This document shows, one piece after another, positions 9,977 to 18,758 of a stretch of 64,000 nucleotides of DNA (position 1 is the stretch's first letter; the number at the start of each line of letters is the position of its first letter). This DNA is from Olsenella sp. kh2p3 (lineage in GTDB: Bacteria > Actinomycetota > Coriobacteriia > Coriobacteriales > Atopobiaceae): contig FPKD01000002.1 of the NCBI GenBank assembly GCA_900119625.1, positions 308,800 to 372,799 on the forward strand, given 5' to 3'. Under the pieces are notes generated by a model. It ran no database searches. It was not told the origin of the DNA and was given only the letters and a program-made list of their open reading frames with translations. The translations under genes were made by a program, and so were the position numbers.

Positions 9977-11230
9977 CTAGAAGCGCCTCCCCTCGCGGAC
10001 GTCGATGGCAAGGTAGTCCTCGCGTCCGTCCATGAGGCGCGAGAAGGACTCGAACATGTACGCCGAGTCGTTGGGGCCGGGCTTGGCCTCGGGGTGGTAC
10101 TGCATCGAGAAGGCCGGCAGGTCGAGGAACTGGATGCCCTCGGGCGTGCCGTCGTTGAGGTTCACGTGCGTGAGCCGGATGCGGCCGTAGCGCTCGTTCA
10201 TGGCGACGGGGGCCATGTGCATGCGGCTCCAGGTTAGGAGGCTCTCTGGGTGCTCGGTGAGACCGCCGGAGAGCTCGGGGACGAGCGGACCAAAGGTCGA
10301 GAAGACCGGGCCGTAGTTGTGGTTCTGGGCCGTGATCTCCACCTTGCCGGTGATGAGGTTCATCACGGGCTCGTTGCCGCCGTGGTGGCCGTAGGGCAGC
10401 TTTTCCACGCGGGCGCCCGTGGCAAGAGTAATCATCTGGTTGCCCAGGCAGATGCCAAAGACGGGGAGCTTGCCGAGAATGGCGCGCACGGTGTCGGGCA
10501 CGGTGGGCACGGTGTCCGGGTCGCCGGGGCCGTTGGAGAAGAAGACGCCGTCGGGCTCCATGGCAAGAATCTTCTCAGCAGGCGTGTCCCAGGGGACAAC
10601 CGTGACCTCGATGCCCACCTCGGCCATGCGGCGCACAATGCCGGCTTTCTCGCCGCAGTCCACGGCAACCACGCGGTGGTGCACCTCGCCCTTGGGCCTC
10701 ACGACGTGCGGCTCCTTGCAGGAGACGTCGGCGACGTAGTTGTGCTCCTCAATGTGCGGGGACTCGCGGACGCGGCGGACGAGGCTCTTGGGGTCGAGGT
10801 CCGTGGTCGAGATTGCCGCGCGCATGGCCCCGCCCTCGCGAATGGCCAGGGTGACCGCACGAGTGTCCACGCCCTCGATGCCCACGACACCACGGGACGC
10901 AAGGAAGTCCGGCAATCTCACAACGCTCTGCCAGTTGCTTGGCGTGTAGCAGGCGTCATGGCACACAAAGCCCTTGAGATGCAGTGCGTCTGCCTGCATG
11001 TCCTTCTCGTTGACGCCGTAGTTGCCCAGCTGGGGATAGGTGAAGGTGACAATCTGACCTGCATATGACGGGTCGCTCACGATCTCCTGGTAGCCCACCA
11101 TGGACGTGTTGAACACGATCTCGCCGAAGGTCTCACCCTCCGCGCCAACGCTTCGGCCCCTGAGGACCGTGCCGTCCTCAAGCGCCAGGAGGGCCTCCCG
11201 ATGCCTGCCACCATCGACCAAGAGGTTCAC
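9977..11230 (-). CDS. carA: Carbamoyl-phosphate synthase small (glutaminase) subunit
   Basis: Hydrolyses glutamine and passes ammonia to CarB. The 417-residue protein has an N-terminal CPSase domain (GEIVFNTSMVGYQEIVSDPSY) and a C-terminal class I glutamine amidotransferase domain. Its nucleophile Cys is in FGICLGNQM and the catalytic His/Glu in QYHPEAKPGP. CPSase small chains usually show LGHQ at the nucleophile elbow; LGNQ is a minor variation. The start is GTG (11228-11230) with AAAGGA about 10 bp upstream. It lies downstream of a PyrR-type attenuator and directly adjoins carB. Confidence 0.97.
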   Translation of the reverse strand: MNLLVDGGRHREALLALEDGTVLRGRSVGAEGETFGEIVFNTSMVGYQEIVSDPSYAGQIVTFTYPQLGNYGVNEKDMQADALHLKGFVCHDACYTPSNWQSVVRLPDFLASRGVVGIEGVDTRAVTLAIREGGAMRAAISTTDLDPKSLVRRVRESPHIEEHNYVADVSCKEPHVVRPKGEVHHRVVAVDCGEKAGIVRRMAEVGIEVTVVPWDTPAEKILAMEPDGVFFSNGPGDPDTVPTVPDTVRAILGKLPVFGICLGNQMITLATGARVEKLPYGHHGGNEPVMNLITGKVEITAQNHNYGPVFSTFGPLVPELSGGLTEHPESLLTWSRMHMAPVAMNERYGRIRLTHVNLNDGTPEGIQFLDLPAFSMQYHPEAKPGPNDSAYMFESFSRLMDGREDYLAIDVREGRRF

Positions 11231-11273
11231 AGCAACACCGTCCTTTCCGCGTGCAGCGCCGCCGACGTGCCAT

Positions 11274-11307
11274 AAAAAAGGAGCCGCGCGCAGCGTGCGC
11301 GTGCTCC
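11274..11307 (-). terminator. Attenuator terminator in the carAB leader
   Basis: On the minus strand GGAGC...GCTCC brackets a GC-rich inner stem-loop and is followed directly by six T residues (complement of 11274-11279). It lies 44 bp before the carA start, inside the leader and not after a gene, which is the expected place of the regulated terminator of a pyrimidine attenuator. Confidence 0.75.
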
Positions 11308-11340
11308 CGAGAGGCTGGGCCGGATTCTGCGCTATGGACG

Positions 11341-11372
11341 CCTTCTCGGTATCTCGTACCGCTCGTTAAAGG
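11341..11372 (-). promoter_or_regulatory. PyrR-binding-loop-like leader RNA element of carAB
   Basis: The minus strand reads CCTTTAACGAG, then a small hairpin CGGTA-CGAGA-TACCG, then AGAAGG. Outer CCTT/AAGG pairing, an A-rich internal stretch and an inner hairpin are the architecture of PyrR binding loops (classical CCUUUAA...GAGAGG...GAGAAGG). With the downstream terminator (11274-11307) it forms a plausible UMP/PyrR-controlled attenuator. A -10-like TATACT (complement of 11381-11386) lies 8 bp upstream of the element; no clear -35 was found. Confidence 0.7.
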
Positions 11373-11537
11373 TCGTTGCAAGTATACGGGGCATGCATGT
11401 TTCGTTGAGCGAATTCAACAAGTCTGCAACAATCCCCTATGGTTTGACATGGATATGAATACTTGTGTGGATACCAAACATATTGTTTGGTGCCGTGGAA
11501 CGGAGCCGCTGACCTTCTCGTCAAGGCGCTGATTCCG

Positions 11538-11624
11538 GACGTTTAAGCCCCCTTAAACGTCGAACTTTGGCGGCATAAAATTGTTCCGCGGAATTTGGAC
11601 GGTTAGGGCACCTTAAACGTCCAA
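11538..11624. repeat. Two successive AT-cored palindromes (GACGTTTAAG type)
   Basis: Palindrome 1 (11538-11561) has a perfect 10-bp stem GACGTTTAAG/CTTAAACGTC with a CCCC loop. Palindrome 2 (11595-11624) is TTGGACG...CGTCCAA with an inner GGTTAGGG/CCTTAAAC stem containing one mismatch. Each is followed by a similar tail (GCGGCATAAAA or GCGGCATCAAAA), so the pair is a degenerate tandem repeat of about 58 bp. It lies in the carA-gdhA intergenic region. The rest of that gap is the PyrR leader on one side and the gdhA terminator on the other. Confidence 0.65.
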
Positions 11625-11682
11625 GAGACGCGGCATCAAAAAAGAATCGCGAGCGAGCCCCTTCTAAAGGTGAAAACATAAA

Positions 11683-11715
11683 GGCCCTCCGGAGGCGTTA
11701 CGCCGCCGGAGGGCC
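11683..11715 (-). terminator. Terminator of gdhA
   Basis: Stem GGCCCTCCGG/CCGGAGGGCC with a short inner loop, 38 bp after the gdhA stop. It is followed on the minus strand by TTTATGTTTTC. The stem again uses the CCGGAGGG core of repeat family A. Confidence 0.75.
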
Positions 11716-11753
11716 AGACCAATCACTTGCCGCGAAAAACGCAGATCAGCGGG

Positions 11754-13202
<1,449 letters not shown>

Positions 13203-13306
13203 CTAGAGACACGATAGAAATGTGCCAGTAACCGAACGCCGTTCATATACGGGCGAATGGTATTAAGGAGGGACAGCGAGCGGTTCCCGCCGAGAAGGAT
13301 GACCCG

Positions 13307-13335
13307 TTGAAGCGCGACGAGAACTACCCTATACT
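13307..13335 (+). promoter_or_regulatory. Promoter of tRNA-Pro
   Basis: TTGAAG at 13307-13312 and TATACT at 13330-13335 are separated by exactly 17 bp. The tRNA 5' end lies 10 bp after the -10. This is the cleanest sigma70-type promoter near a tRNA in the window. Confidence 0.75.
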
Positions 13336-13345
13336 TCATAACGTT

Positions 13346-13422
13346 CGGGGCGTAGCGCAGCTTGGTAGCGCATCTGCTTTGGGAGCAGAGGGTCGCTGGT
13401 TCGAATCCAGTCGCCCCGACCA
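13346..13422 (+). tRNA. tRNA-Pro (anticodon UGG)
   Basis: A 77-nt cloverleaf: acceptor CGGGGCG/CGCCCCG, anticodon loop TTTGGGA giving TGG, T-arm GCTGGTTCGAATCCAGT, and an encoded CCA. It stands between a strong promoter and a strong terminator. The prophage remnant begins about 70 bp downstream. Confidence 0.96.
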
Positions 13423-13434
13423 GATAATCGCAGG

Positions 13435-13463
13435 TGGGGCGGGGTAAAACCCGCCCCATTTTT
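13435..13463 (+). terminator. Terminator of tRNA-Pro
   Basis: TGGGGCGGG/CCCGCCCCA stem with a GTAAAA loop, then ATTTTTGTTTTT. It begins 12 bp after the tRNA CCA. Confidence 0.85.
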
Positions 13464-13489
13464 GTTTTTCCTATCGAGAGACACACCGA

Positions 13490-13690
13490 CTACCTGTCAG
13501 ACGCTTTGACGCAGTTGTCCAGCTGCACGTGCGTTATGGAGTCGCGCAGGCGCCCGGTGTCCACGGGGCACTTGGCCTTCGCGTGGCCCTCGGCGGCCAG
13601 GCCAACCTGCTCCAGGCCGCGCGAGAGCGCCGGCGCGAGCGCCGAGAGCCACTCCTGGGTGTGGTCGCTCACGTCCACGTTGTTCGCCAT
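13490..13690 (-). pseudogene. Phage HK97 gp10-like tail-completion protein, 3' truncated
   Basis: The 66 residues contain the N-terminal part of the HK97-gp10 family: an amphipathic helix followed by AAEGHAKAKCPVDTGRLRDSI, where the CPVDTGxLRxSI motif is diagnostic. Family members are normally about 110-150 residues. Here the frame stops shortly after the motif, close to the tRNA-Pro terminator, so the C-terminal half is missing. It is the most promoter-distal piece of the prophage remnant. Confidence 0.7.
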
Positions 13691-13792
13691 CCCGCATCAC
13701 CTCGCGGCCATGGTCGCGTCGCGGTCACGCGGCAAGGAAGAGGCCCCGCCGTGGTGGCGGGGGCCTGAGCCATGCATGGGTTTTGGGCTGGG

Positions 13793-14149
13793 CTACAGCA
13801 TCGAGCCGAGCGCGGCCGCCGTGGCGGAGACCGCCGCCGACACCGACGCGCCAACGACCTCGCGCGCGGCGCTCCTTAGCGGCTCGCAGGTGGCCATGTA
13901 CTCCAGGCCGTCCAGCGTGACCTCGGGCGACAACTGCGCCCACAGCACGCGCAGCGGCGCGCCGTCGATGTCCTCTGTGGTTATGAGGCCGTCCACCTTG
14001 CCGGCGCGCTGGAGCTTGCACGCAAGCACGTCGCGCTGCTCCTCGCTGACGCCCATGGCCTCCGGGCTCACCGCCGCCACGTCGAACGGACGCCCCTCGC
14101 AGGAGCGGATGGCGCCCAGGATGCGGGCTATGGTCTTGAAGTCGCTCAT
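13793..14149 (-). CDS. YjcQ-like phage protein
   Basis: A 118-residue protein beginning MSDFKTIARILGAIRSCEG. It contains KLQRAGKVDGLITTEDIDG and, later, VTLDGLEYMATCEPLRSA. This pattern (winged-helix-like start, GLI...D block, T..GLEY..) is that of the YjcQ family found in prophages. It overlaps the preceding small frame by 4 bp (ATGA). It is probably a non-essential cargo gene in the decayed prophage. Confidence 0.6.
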   Translation of the reverse strand: MSDFKTIARILGAIRSCEGRPFDVAAVSPEAMGVSEEQRDVLACKLQRAGKVDGLITTEDIDGAPLRVLWAQLSPEVTLDGLEYMATCEPLRSAAREVVGASVSAAVSATAAALGSML

Positions 14150-14346
14150 GCGAACGTGACCTCCTTGCCGGTGAAGTCATGGATGCCATCGATGGCTATG
14201 CTGTTGTCCCCCATGTCCATCACTGGAATGGTCGCGTACTTGGTGCCATCAACGATAAGCTCGCGCCATCCGGTGCTAGGGAGGTCGTGGTCTAGCACCA
14301 TCAGCGTCTTACCGTTGATTTCGATGCAATCCAGTCTTCTCATCAA
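14146..14346 (-). CDS. Small hypothetical phage protein
   Basis: A 66-residue frame starting MMRRLDCIEINGKTLMVLD, beta-rich in appearance, with no family recognised. Its start overlaps the end of the MuF-like frame by 38 bp and its stop overlaps the next start by 4 bp, an arrangement typical of phage modules. A second ATG one codon in is equally possible. Confidence 0.5.
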   Translation of the reverse strand: MMRRLDCIEINGKTLMVLDHDLPSTGWRELIVDGTKYATIPVMDMGDNSIAIDGIHDFTGKEVTFA

Positions 14347-15184
14347 CCCCAGACCCCCTTAGCTTGCCTAGGTAATAGTCAATCGCTTTCTTTGTCTGCT
14401 CGTTCTCCTCTTTGGGGATATTGTACTGCTCCTCAGAATCCAAGAGGTACATCTGAGCATCGCGTTCCCGCAGGTTGCGCATGGTTTCCGCGTCAAACTC
14501 CGAGTAGTCGCCACGCTGCGACTGCCAGAAGTGAAAGACCTCCTCGAGAACCTCTGACGTTGTTGCATCGTTCCTCAGGATGATGGTGTCTCCTACTGCG
14601 GAGGCCCCAGCGCCCATCTTGTCCAGATGGTCCTCCCACTCCTTGTCTCCTCGTATTACCTTCCCGCCATGTCTCTCGACGTAGTTCTTCTGCGAGTTGT
14701 ACAGGGCGTCGTTGACGACCTTCACTCTGCGGCGCGGCTTGTCCTGCTTCCTTGTAAGCTCTACGGCTTGCCTTAGCGCCTCCTGCTGCTCTGCCCTGGT
14801 CATCGACGGGAAGTCGCGGCCGGTCCTGCCGTCGGCGTTGAGCTGTGACACGATGCGGCTGCGCAACTGCGCCTTGCTGACCCCGGCCCGTCTGGCTGCC
14901 CTCTCGGCGGCCGGCGTGTCCATGAACTCTCTGAGGCTCCGGCCGCTGGGCTTGGGCCTCTTCGGGTCGCGCCCCGCCTTCCAGTCCTCGTAGCTGGTCT
15001 CCAGCTTGCTCGTGTTGCGGCCCTCGAAGGCGTCGTAGACGGGCACGGAGGCCACCAGCGTGCAGCGGCAGTTCCAGACCTCGGCCGCCGGGCCCTCGGG
15101 GTCGCCCGGGTAGCGCAGGCCGTTGCTGAACCTCCCGTCGTCGCCCACAAGGAGGCACAGATTGCCTCTTCCCCGAAACCTCAC
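14309..15184 (-). pseudogene. Phage Mu gpF-like minor head protein, 5' truncated, with extended C-terminus
   Basis: The frame preserves only the end of a MuF head-morphogenesis domain: FSNGLRYPGDPEGPAAEVWN followed by CRCTLV, the characteristic NCRC. About 240 residues follow. That extension is rich in charged residues and ends with a TSEVLEEVFHFWQS segment, reminiscent of a metal-dependent or toxin-type C-terminal domain on MuF proteins (inference). The N-terminal part expected upstream is absent. Homology stops within about 10 codons of the inverted repeat at 15176, and the only start (GTG) lies inside that repeat. Probably a dead gene. Confidence 0.65.
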
Positions 15185-15271
15185 ACGTGTTGTTTCTTAT
15201 TTAATTTTGCCAGCAGACTAACAGGGATTTTCTCGCAACAGATAAGAATAGAAACAACACGTGTGAGGTTT
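15176..15271. repeat. Perfect 22-bp inverted repeat with AT-rich 52-bp spacer
   Basis: Left arm 15176-15197 and right arm 15250-15271 are exact reverse complements (AAACCTCACACGTGTTGTTT plus CT). The spacer is about 38% GC, clearly lower than the flanks. The left arm marks the point where MuF homology ends. It could be the fused ends of a lost mobile element, a recombination site, or a large hairpin. Confidence 0.8.
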
Positions 15272-15310
15272 AGGCGAGGCCGCAGCAACACAAAAGGCGC
15301 CTTCGATACG

Positions 15311-15344
15311 AAAAAAGGGGCCAGGCGACAATCCGCCTGGCCCC
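15311..15344 (-). terminator. Terminator of hcp
   Basis: On the minus strand GGGGCCAGGCG/CGCCTGGCCCC with a short loop is followed by six T residues, 32 bp after the hcp stop. Confidence 0.85.
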
Positions 15345-15376
15345 TCTCGCCTAACGCCGCAACAGCTCACTCCCCC

Positions 15377-16969
15377 CTATGCGAGAAGCGCGGTGAGGTC
15401 CTCCTCGGGTGTCGAGATGGGAGAAATGCCAAACTCACGCACCAGAATGTCAAGGACGTTGGGGCTCACGAAAGCAGGAAGCGTAGGCCCAAGCTTGATG
15501 TCCTTGATGCCCAGGTAGAGAAGGGCAAGCAGGTCTGCAACAGCCTTCTGCTCGTACCAGGAAAGCACAATCGAGAGCGGCAGGTCGTTCACACCGCAGT
15601 CAAAGGCGTCCGCAAGAGCCAGGGCAATCTCGACGGCGCTGTAGGCGTCGTTGCACTGGCCGATGTCGAGAAGCCTGGGGATACCGTCAATGTCGCCCAG
15701 GTCAAGGTCGTTGAAGCGGTACTTGCCGCACGCAAGGGTGAGGATGACCGTGTCCTTGGGAGCCTGCTTGACGAGCTCGGTGTAGTAGTTACGGCCGGGC
15801 TTGGCGCCGTCGCAGCCGCCAACGAGGAAGAAGTGCTTGATCTTGCCAGCCTTGACGGCGTCGACAACCTTGTCGGCAACCGAGAGCACCGCCGCGCGAG
15901 CAAAGCCAGTCACGACCTTGGTGCCGCCGTTAATGCCCGTGAGCTGCACGTCCTCGTCGTAGCCACCAAGCTCCTTGGCCTTCTCGATGACCGGGGTGAA
16001 GTCCTTCGAGCCATCGGCAGCCGCGGGGATGTGCACGAGCTCAGGATAGGAGACAACCTCAGTCGTGAAGACGCGATCTGCGTAGCTGGGGCGAGGAGGC
16101 ATGAGGCAGTTCGTGGTGAACACAAAGGCAGCGGGGACGTTGGCGAACTCCTTCTGCTGATTCTGCCATGCGGTGCCAAAGTTGCCCTTGAGCTGCGGAT
16201 AGCGCTTGAGCTCGGGATAGGCGTTGGCGGGCAGCATCTCGCCATGCGTGTAGACATTGACGCCTGTGCCCTCGGTCTGCTCGAGGAGCAGCTTGAGGTC
16301 GTGGAGGTCATGGCCGGAGATGACGATGAAGGGGCCCTTCTCGATCTTGAGCGAGACCTCGGTGGGCTCGGGCATGCCGTAGGTGCCAGTATTGGCTGCG
16401 TCGAGGAGGCCCATCACGTCGTGGCTGAGCTTGCCCACCTGCATGGAGACAGCGAGAAGCTTGTTGAGGTCGCTCTCGGTGGCGAGGGTGGCAAGGCAAT
16501 CGACAAAGGCCTGCTGGGCCTCGTCACTCACGGAGCCGAGCATGCGGGCGTGGTACGCGTAGGCAGCCGCTCCACGAAGCCCAAAGAGAATGAGCGACTT
16601 CAGCGAGCGCACGTCCTCGTTGTCAGACCAAACGTGGCCAAGGAGCAGGTCCTGGGCAGCCTCGATTCCAGCGGCGGCAGCGATGCGCTCCTTCTCGGCA
16701 CGCACGTCCGCCGTGATGGCGTCGACGGTGTCCTTGGAGAAGTTGACGTTGGTGATGCAGGTGAAGAGCCCGCTAACGATGAGCTTGTCGGCAAGCTCGC
16801 TGCGAGTGCCGGCCTGCTTGCAGGTGCAGGCGAGACCCACGAGCGCACCCGTGAGCTCATCCTGTGCAAGCGCAACGTCAAACGGCTTGCCGCAGACGCC
16901 GGCGCGCCCGGTGCACGCCGTGCACTTTGCGGTTTGCTCGCACTGGAAGCAGAACATCTTCTCGTCCAT
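15377..16969 (-). CDS. hcp: Hydroxylamine reductase / hybrid-cluster protein
   Basis: Hybrid-cluster enzyme that reduces hydroxylamine, and in some bacteria NO, under nitrosative stress. The 530-residue protein starts with MDEKMFCFQCEQTAKCTACT and then GVCGK, the closely spaced N-terminal cysteines that bind the first Fe-S cluster. Hybrid-cluster ligands are in the C-terminal two thirds: TTNCLMPPRPSYADRVF, VGGCDGAKPGRNYYTE, LACGKYRFN and GQCNDAYSA. ATG at 16967-16969 with GAGGGA upstream is preferred over the TTG one codon earlier. It is divergent from a Crp/Fnr gene with a palindrome between them, as expected for a stress-induced hcp. Confidence 0.96.
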   Translation of the reverse strand: MDEKMFCFQCEQTAKCTACTGRAGVCGKPFDVALAQDELTGALVGLACTCKQAGTRSELADKLIVSGLFTCITNVNFSKDTVDAITADVRAEKERIAAAAGIEAAQDLLLGHVWSDNEDVRSLKSLILFGLRGAAAYAYHARMLGSVSDEAQQAFVDCLATLATESDLNKLLAVSMQVGKLSHDVMGLLDAANTGTYGMPEPTEVSLKIEKGPFIVISGHDLHDLKLLLEQTEGTGVNVYTHGEMLPANAYPELKRYPQLKGNFGTAWQNQQKEFANVPAAFVFTTNCLMPPRPSYADRVFTTEVVSYPELVHIPAAADGSKDFTPVIEKAKELGGYDEDVQLTGINGGTKVVTGFARAAVLSVADKVVDAVKAGKIKHFFLVGGCDGAKPGRNYYTELVKQAPKDTVILTLACGKYRFNDLDLGDIDGIPRLLDIGQCNDAYSAVEIALALADAFDCGVNDLPLSIVLSWYEQKAVADLLALLYLGIKDIKLGPTLPAFVSPNVLDILVREFGISPISTPEEDLTALLA

Positions 16970-17033
16970 CAATTCCCTCTCTCTTTGGGTGGTTCGTTGT
17001 GTACTAGTCTGCTCGCGTCCGGAGATGTGCTAA

Positions 17034-17047
17034 GTTGTGTTCACAAC
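17034..17047. promoter_or_regulatory. Crp/Fnr-type operator between hcp and its regulator
   Basis: A perfect inverted repeat GTTGTG-TT-CACAAC in the 105-bp divergent intergenic region. TTGTG/CACAA half-sites are typical of Crp/Fnr-superfamily operators such as HcpR, although the 2-bp spacer is shorter than the canonical 4-6 bp. It lies 27 bp before the regulator ATG and 64 bp before hcp. Confidence 0.6.
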
Positions 17048-17074
17048 ATTCCTCGATTTTTTTGGCGGTGCGAC

Positions 17075-17758
17075 ATGCGTGGTGTAGATGCCGAGTTCCT
17101 GTCCAAGACGTCCCTCTTTAGGGGCGTGACGCCTCAGGAGGTTAACGAGATGCTGGGGTGCCTTGCGGCACGGCCCAAGACGTACGAGAAGGGCGATTTG
17201 GTCTGGGTGGAGGGAAGCCCCGTCAAAAGCGTGGGCGTCGTCCTTGAGGGCAGCGTGCGCGTGGAGGGCGCGGACGTCTGGGGCAACGCCAGCGTGATGG
17301 GGAGCTTCTCGGCTGGCGAGCTTTTTGGAGAAGCGTTTGCCGCCCTCCAGGACGAGCCGCTGCTCACCAATGTGGTTGCCACAAAGACTCCCACGCGGGT
17401 GCTCTTCGTCGACGTGACCCACATCATGCACAGCTGTCCTAGGGCCTGCGCCTACCACGCGCGGGTTGCCGAGAACCTCCTGGCATCCGTTGCGCGCAAG
17501 AACGTGCGCCTTACCCGAAGGATTCGCGACGCTGCCCCAAAGTCAATCAAGGGCAAACTGCTCGCATACCTCTCAACACAATCGAAGCTTGCGGGGTCGA
17601 TCGAGTTTGACATTCCGTTCACGCGCCAGCAGCTTGCCGACTACCTGGGAGTTGACAGGTGCGCGCTCTGCACTGTGATCGGCGAGCTTGAGCGAGAAGG
17701 CAAGCTCACGGCAAACCGCCGTCACTTCTCGCTTCCCGTGGTGACAGCCAGGCGATAG
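17075..17758 (+). CDS. Crp/Fnr family transcriptional regulator, probable hcp regulator
   Basis: A 227-residue regulator with an N-terminal cyclic-nucleotide-binding-type beta barrel (residues about 15-125; YEKGDLVWVEGSPVKSVGVV, GSFSAGELFGEAFA) and a C-terminal Crp-type winged HTH (about 150-220; FTRQQLADYLGVDRCALCTV). The recognition helix carries two cysteines where serines are usual (DRSALSxE), which may be a redox feature. The N-terminal half lacks the FNR-type four-cysteine cluster. ATG at 17075 has only a weak SD. Divergence from hcp and the shared palindrome suggest nitrosative/redox control of hcp (inference). Confidence 0.88.
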   Translation: MRGVDAEFLSKTSLFRGVTPQEVNEMLGCLAARPKTYEKGDLVWVEGSPVKSVGVVLEGSVRVEGADVWGNASVMGSFSAGELFGEAFAALQDEPLLTNVVATKTPTRVLFVDVTHIMHSCPRACAYHARVAENLLASVARKNVRLTRRIRDAAPKSIKGKLLAYLSTQSKLAGSIEFDIPFTRQQLADYLGVDRCALCTVIGELEREGKLTANRRHFSLPVVTARR

Positions 17759-17772
17759 CGGGGCCCTCTCCC

Positions 17773-18369
17773 CTATCCGCGCAGCGCCGATGCGACCTCG
17801 CTACGAAGGCGCGGCAGGACGTCCGTCTCGAACCAGGGGTTCCGGCTCATCCAGAGCTGGTTTCTAGGAGAGGGATGCACAAGCGGGAAGAATCGCGGCA
17901 GATAGTCGACATAGTTGCGGACAACGTCGGTGAGCCTTGCCGACGAGGAGAGCTCGAGGTAGCGGCGGGTGGCGTAGGAGCCCACCAGCACGGTGAGCAG
18001 CACCTGGGGCATCATGCCGAGAAGCACGGGGTGCCACCTCTCCGCAAACCCACGACGAGGCGGAAGGTCGCCAGACTTGCCCTTGCCGGGGTAGTAGAAG
18101 TCCATGGGGAGAAGGGCGACGACGGAGGGGTCGTAGAACGTGGCGCGGTCGATGCCAAGCCAGTCGCGCAGACGGTCGCCGCTCTTGTCGTTCCAGGGGA
18201 TGCGCGTCTCCTGCGCAACCCTGCCGGGAGCCTGGCCGATAATCACCAACCGAGAAGTTGCAGACGCCGTGTAGAGGGGGTCAATCCCCTGCCGCGTGAA
18301 CTCCCCGTTCTGCTCGTCTGCGCGAATTGCCTGAAAGACGCTATCGAAGTCTGCTTGAGTACCTGTCAT
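17773..18369 (-). CDS. Uracil-DNA glycosylase family protein
   Basis: A 198-residue UDG-superfamily protein, so probably a base-excision-repair glycosylase. Motif 1 is VIIGQAPGRVAQETRIPWND, followed by SGDRLRDWLGI. Motif 2 is VHPSPRNQLWMSRNPWFE, in which HPSPR is the leucine-loop histidine motif. A single-domain protein without the four cysteines of family 4/5 enzymes. ATG at 18367-18369 has AGGAGG 8 bp upstream; upstream in-frame codons have no homology. It ends 14 bp from the Crp gene stop (convergent), with no strong terminator seen between them. Confidence 0.85.
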   Translation of the reverse strand: MTGTQADFDSVFQAIRADEQNGEFTRQGIDPLYTASATSRLVIIGQAPGRVAQETRIPWNDKSGDRLRDWLGIDRATFYDPSVVALLPMDFYYPGKGKSGDLPPRRGFAERWHPVLLGMMPQVLLTVLVGSYATRRYLELSSSARLTDVVRNYVDYLPRFFPLVHPSPRNQLWMSRNPWFETDVLPRLRSEVASALRG

Positions 18370-18529
18370 TGAAGGGCCTCCTGCCTCAATGTTGCTGGCT
18401 CCACTGTGGCACGCGCGGCAAGACGTGTGTGTTGCAAATGCAACGAATAGAGAAGTGCTGTAGGTGACGCAAGCCTTTTGGCCCCGCTTCCCACCATCGC
18501 CCATCTTGTTGTATACTTCCCCATGCTTT

Positions 18530-18605
18530 GCGGCGGTAGTTCAATTGGTAGAGCGTCAGCCTTCCAAGCTGATTGTTGCGGGTTCGAGTCCCGTCCGCCG
18601 CTCCA
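18530..18605 (+). tRNA. tRNA-Gly (anticodon UCC)
   Basis: A 76-nt tRNA: acceptor GCGGCGG/CCGCCGC, discriminator T, encoded CCA, anticodon loop CTTCCAA giving TCC, T-arm GCGGGTTCGAGTCCCGT. A -10-like TATACT at 18512-18517 precedes it by 12 bp; the -35 is not evident. Confidence 0.95.
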
Positions 18606-18615
18606 TGTAATTGCA

Positions 18616-18650
18616 GCCCAGGGTATTCGTAACCCTGGGCATTTTTTCTT
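18616..18650 (+). terminator. Terminator of tRNA-Gly
   Basis: GCCCAGGGT/ACCCTGGGC stem, then ATTTTTTCTTTCT, beginning 10 bp after the CCA. Confidence 0.85.
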
Positions 18651-18758
18651 TCTATAGTAATAGGAATCGTTACTAAAAGAGCTTAGATATAATAAAAAGG
18701 CCTCCGCGGGAGGTGCTTCCGCACCGTGCATTGGCCTTCATCTTCTTTATACCCAAAG

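Noticed and set aside
14309..15184. Intact MuF toxin protein
   Set aside because: The head-morphogenesis domain is almost wholly missing and the only start codon sits in the inverted repeat, so it is called a pseudogene. A toxin role of the C-terminus is not supported by a clear HExxH or nuclease motif.
15176..15271. Invertible promoter for hcp or the phage genes
   Set aside because: Only a 52-bp core without a clear -35/-10 in either orientation and no adjacent recombinase. Kept only as an inverted repeat.
15263..17070. Long open frame on the plus strand running into the Crp/Fnr gene
   Set aside because: It is the antisense of hcp. Composition is Val/Leu/Gly/Ala-rich with no motif. The real protein starts at the ATG at 17075, where Crp homology begins.
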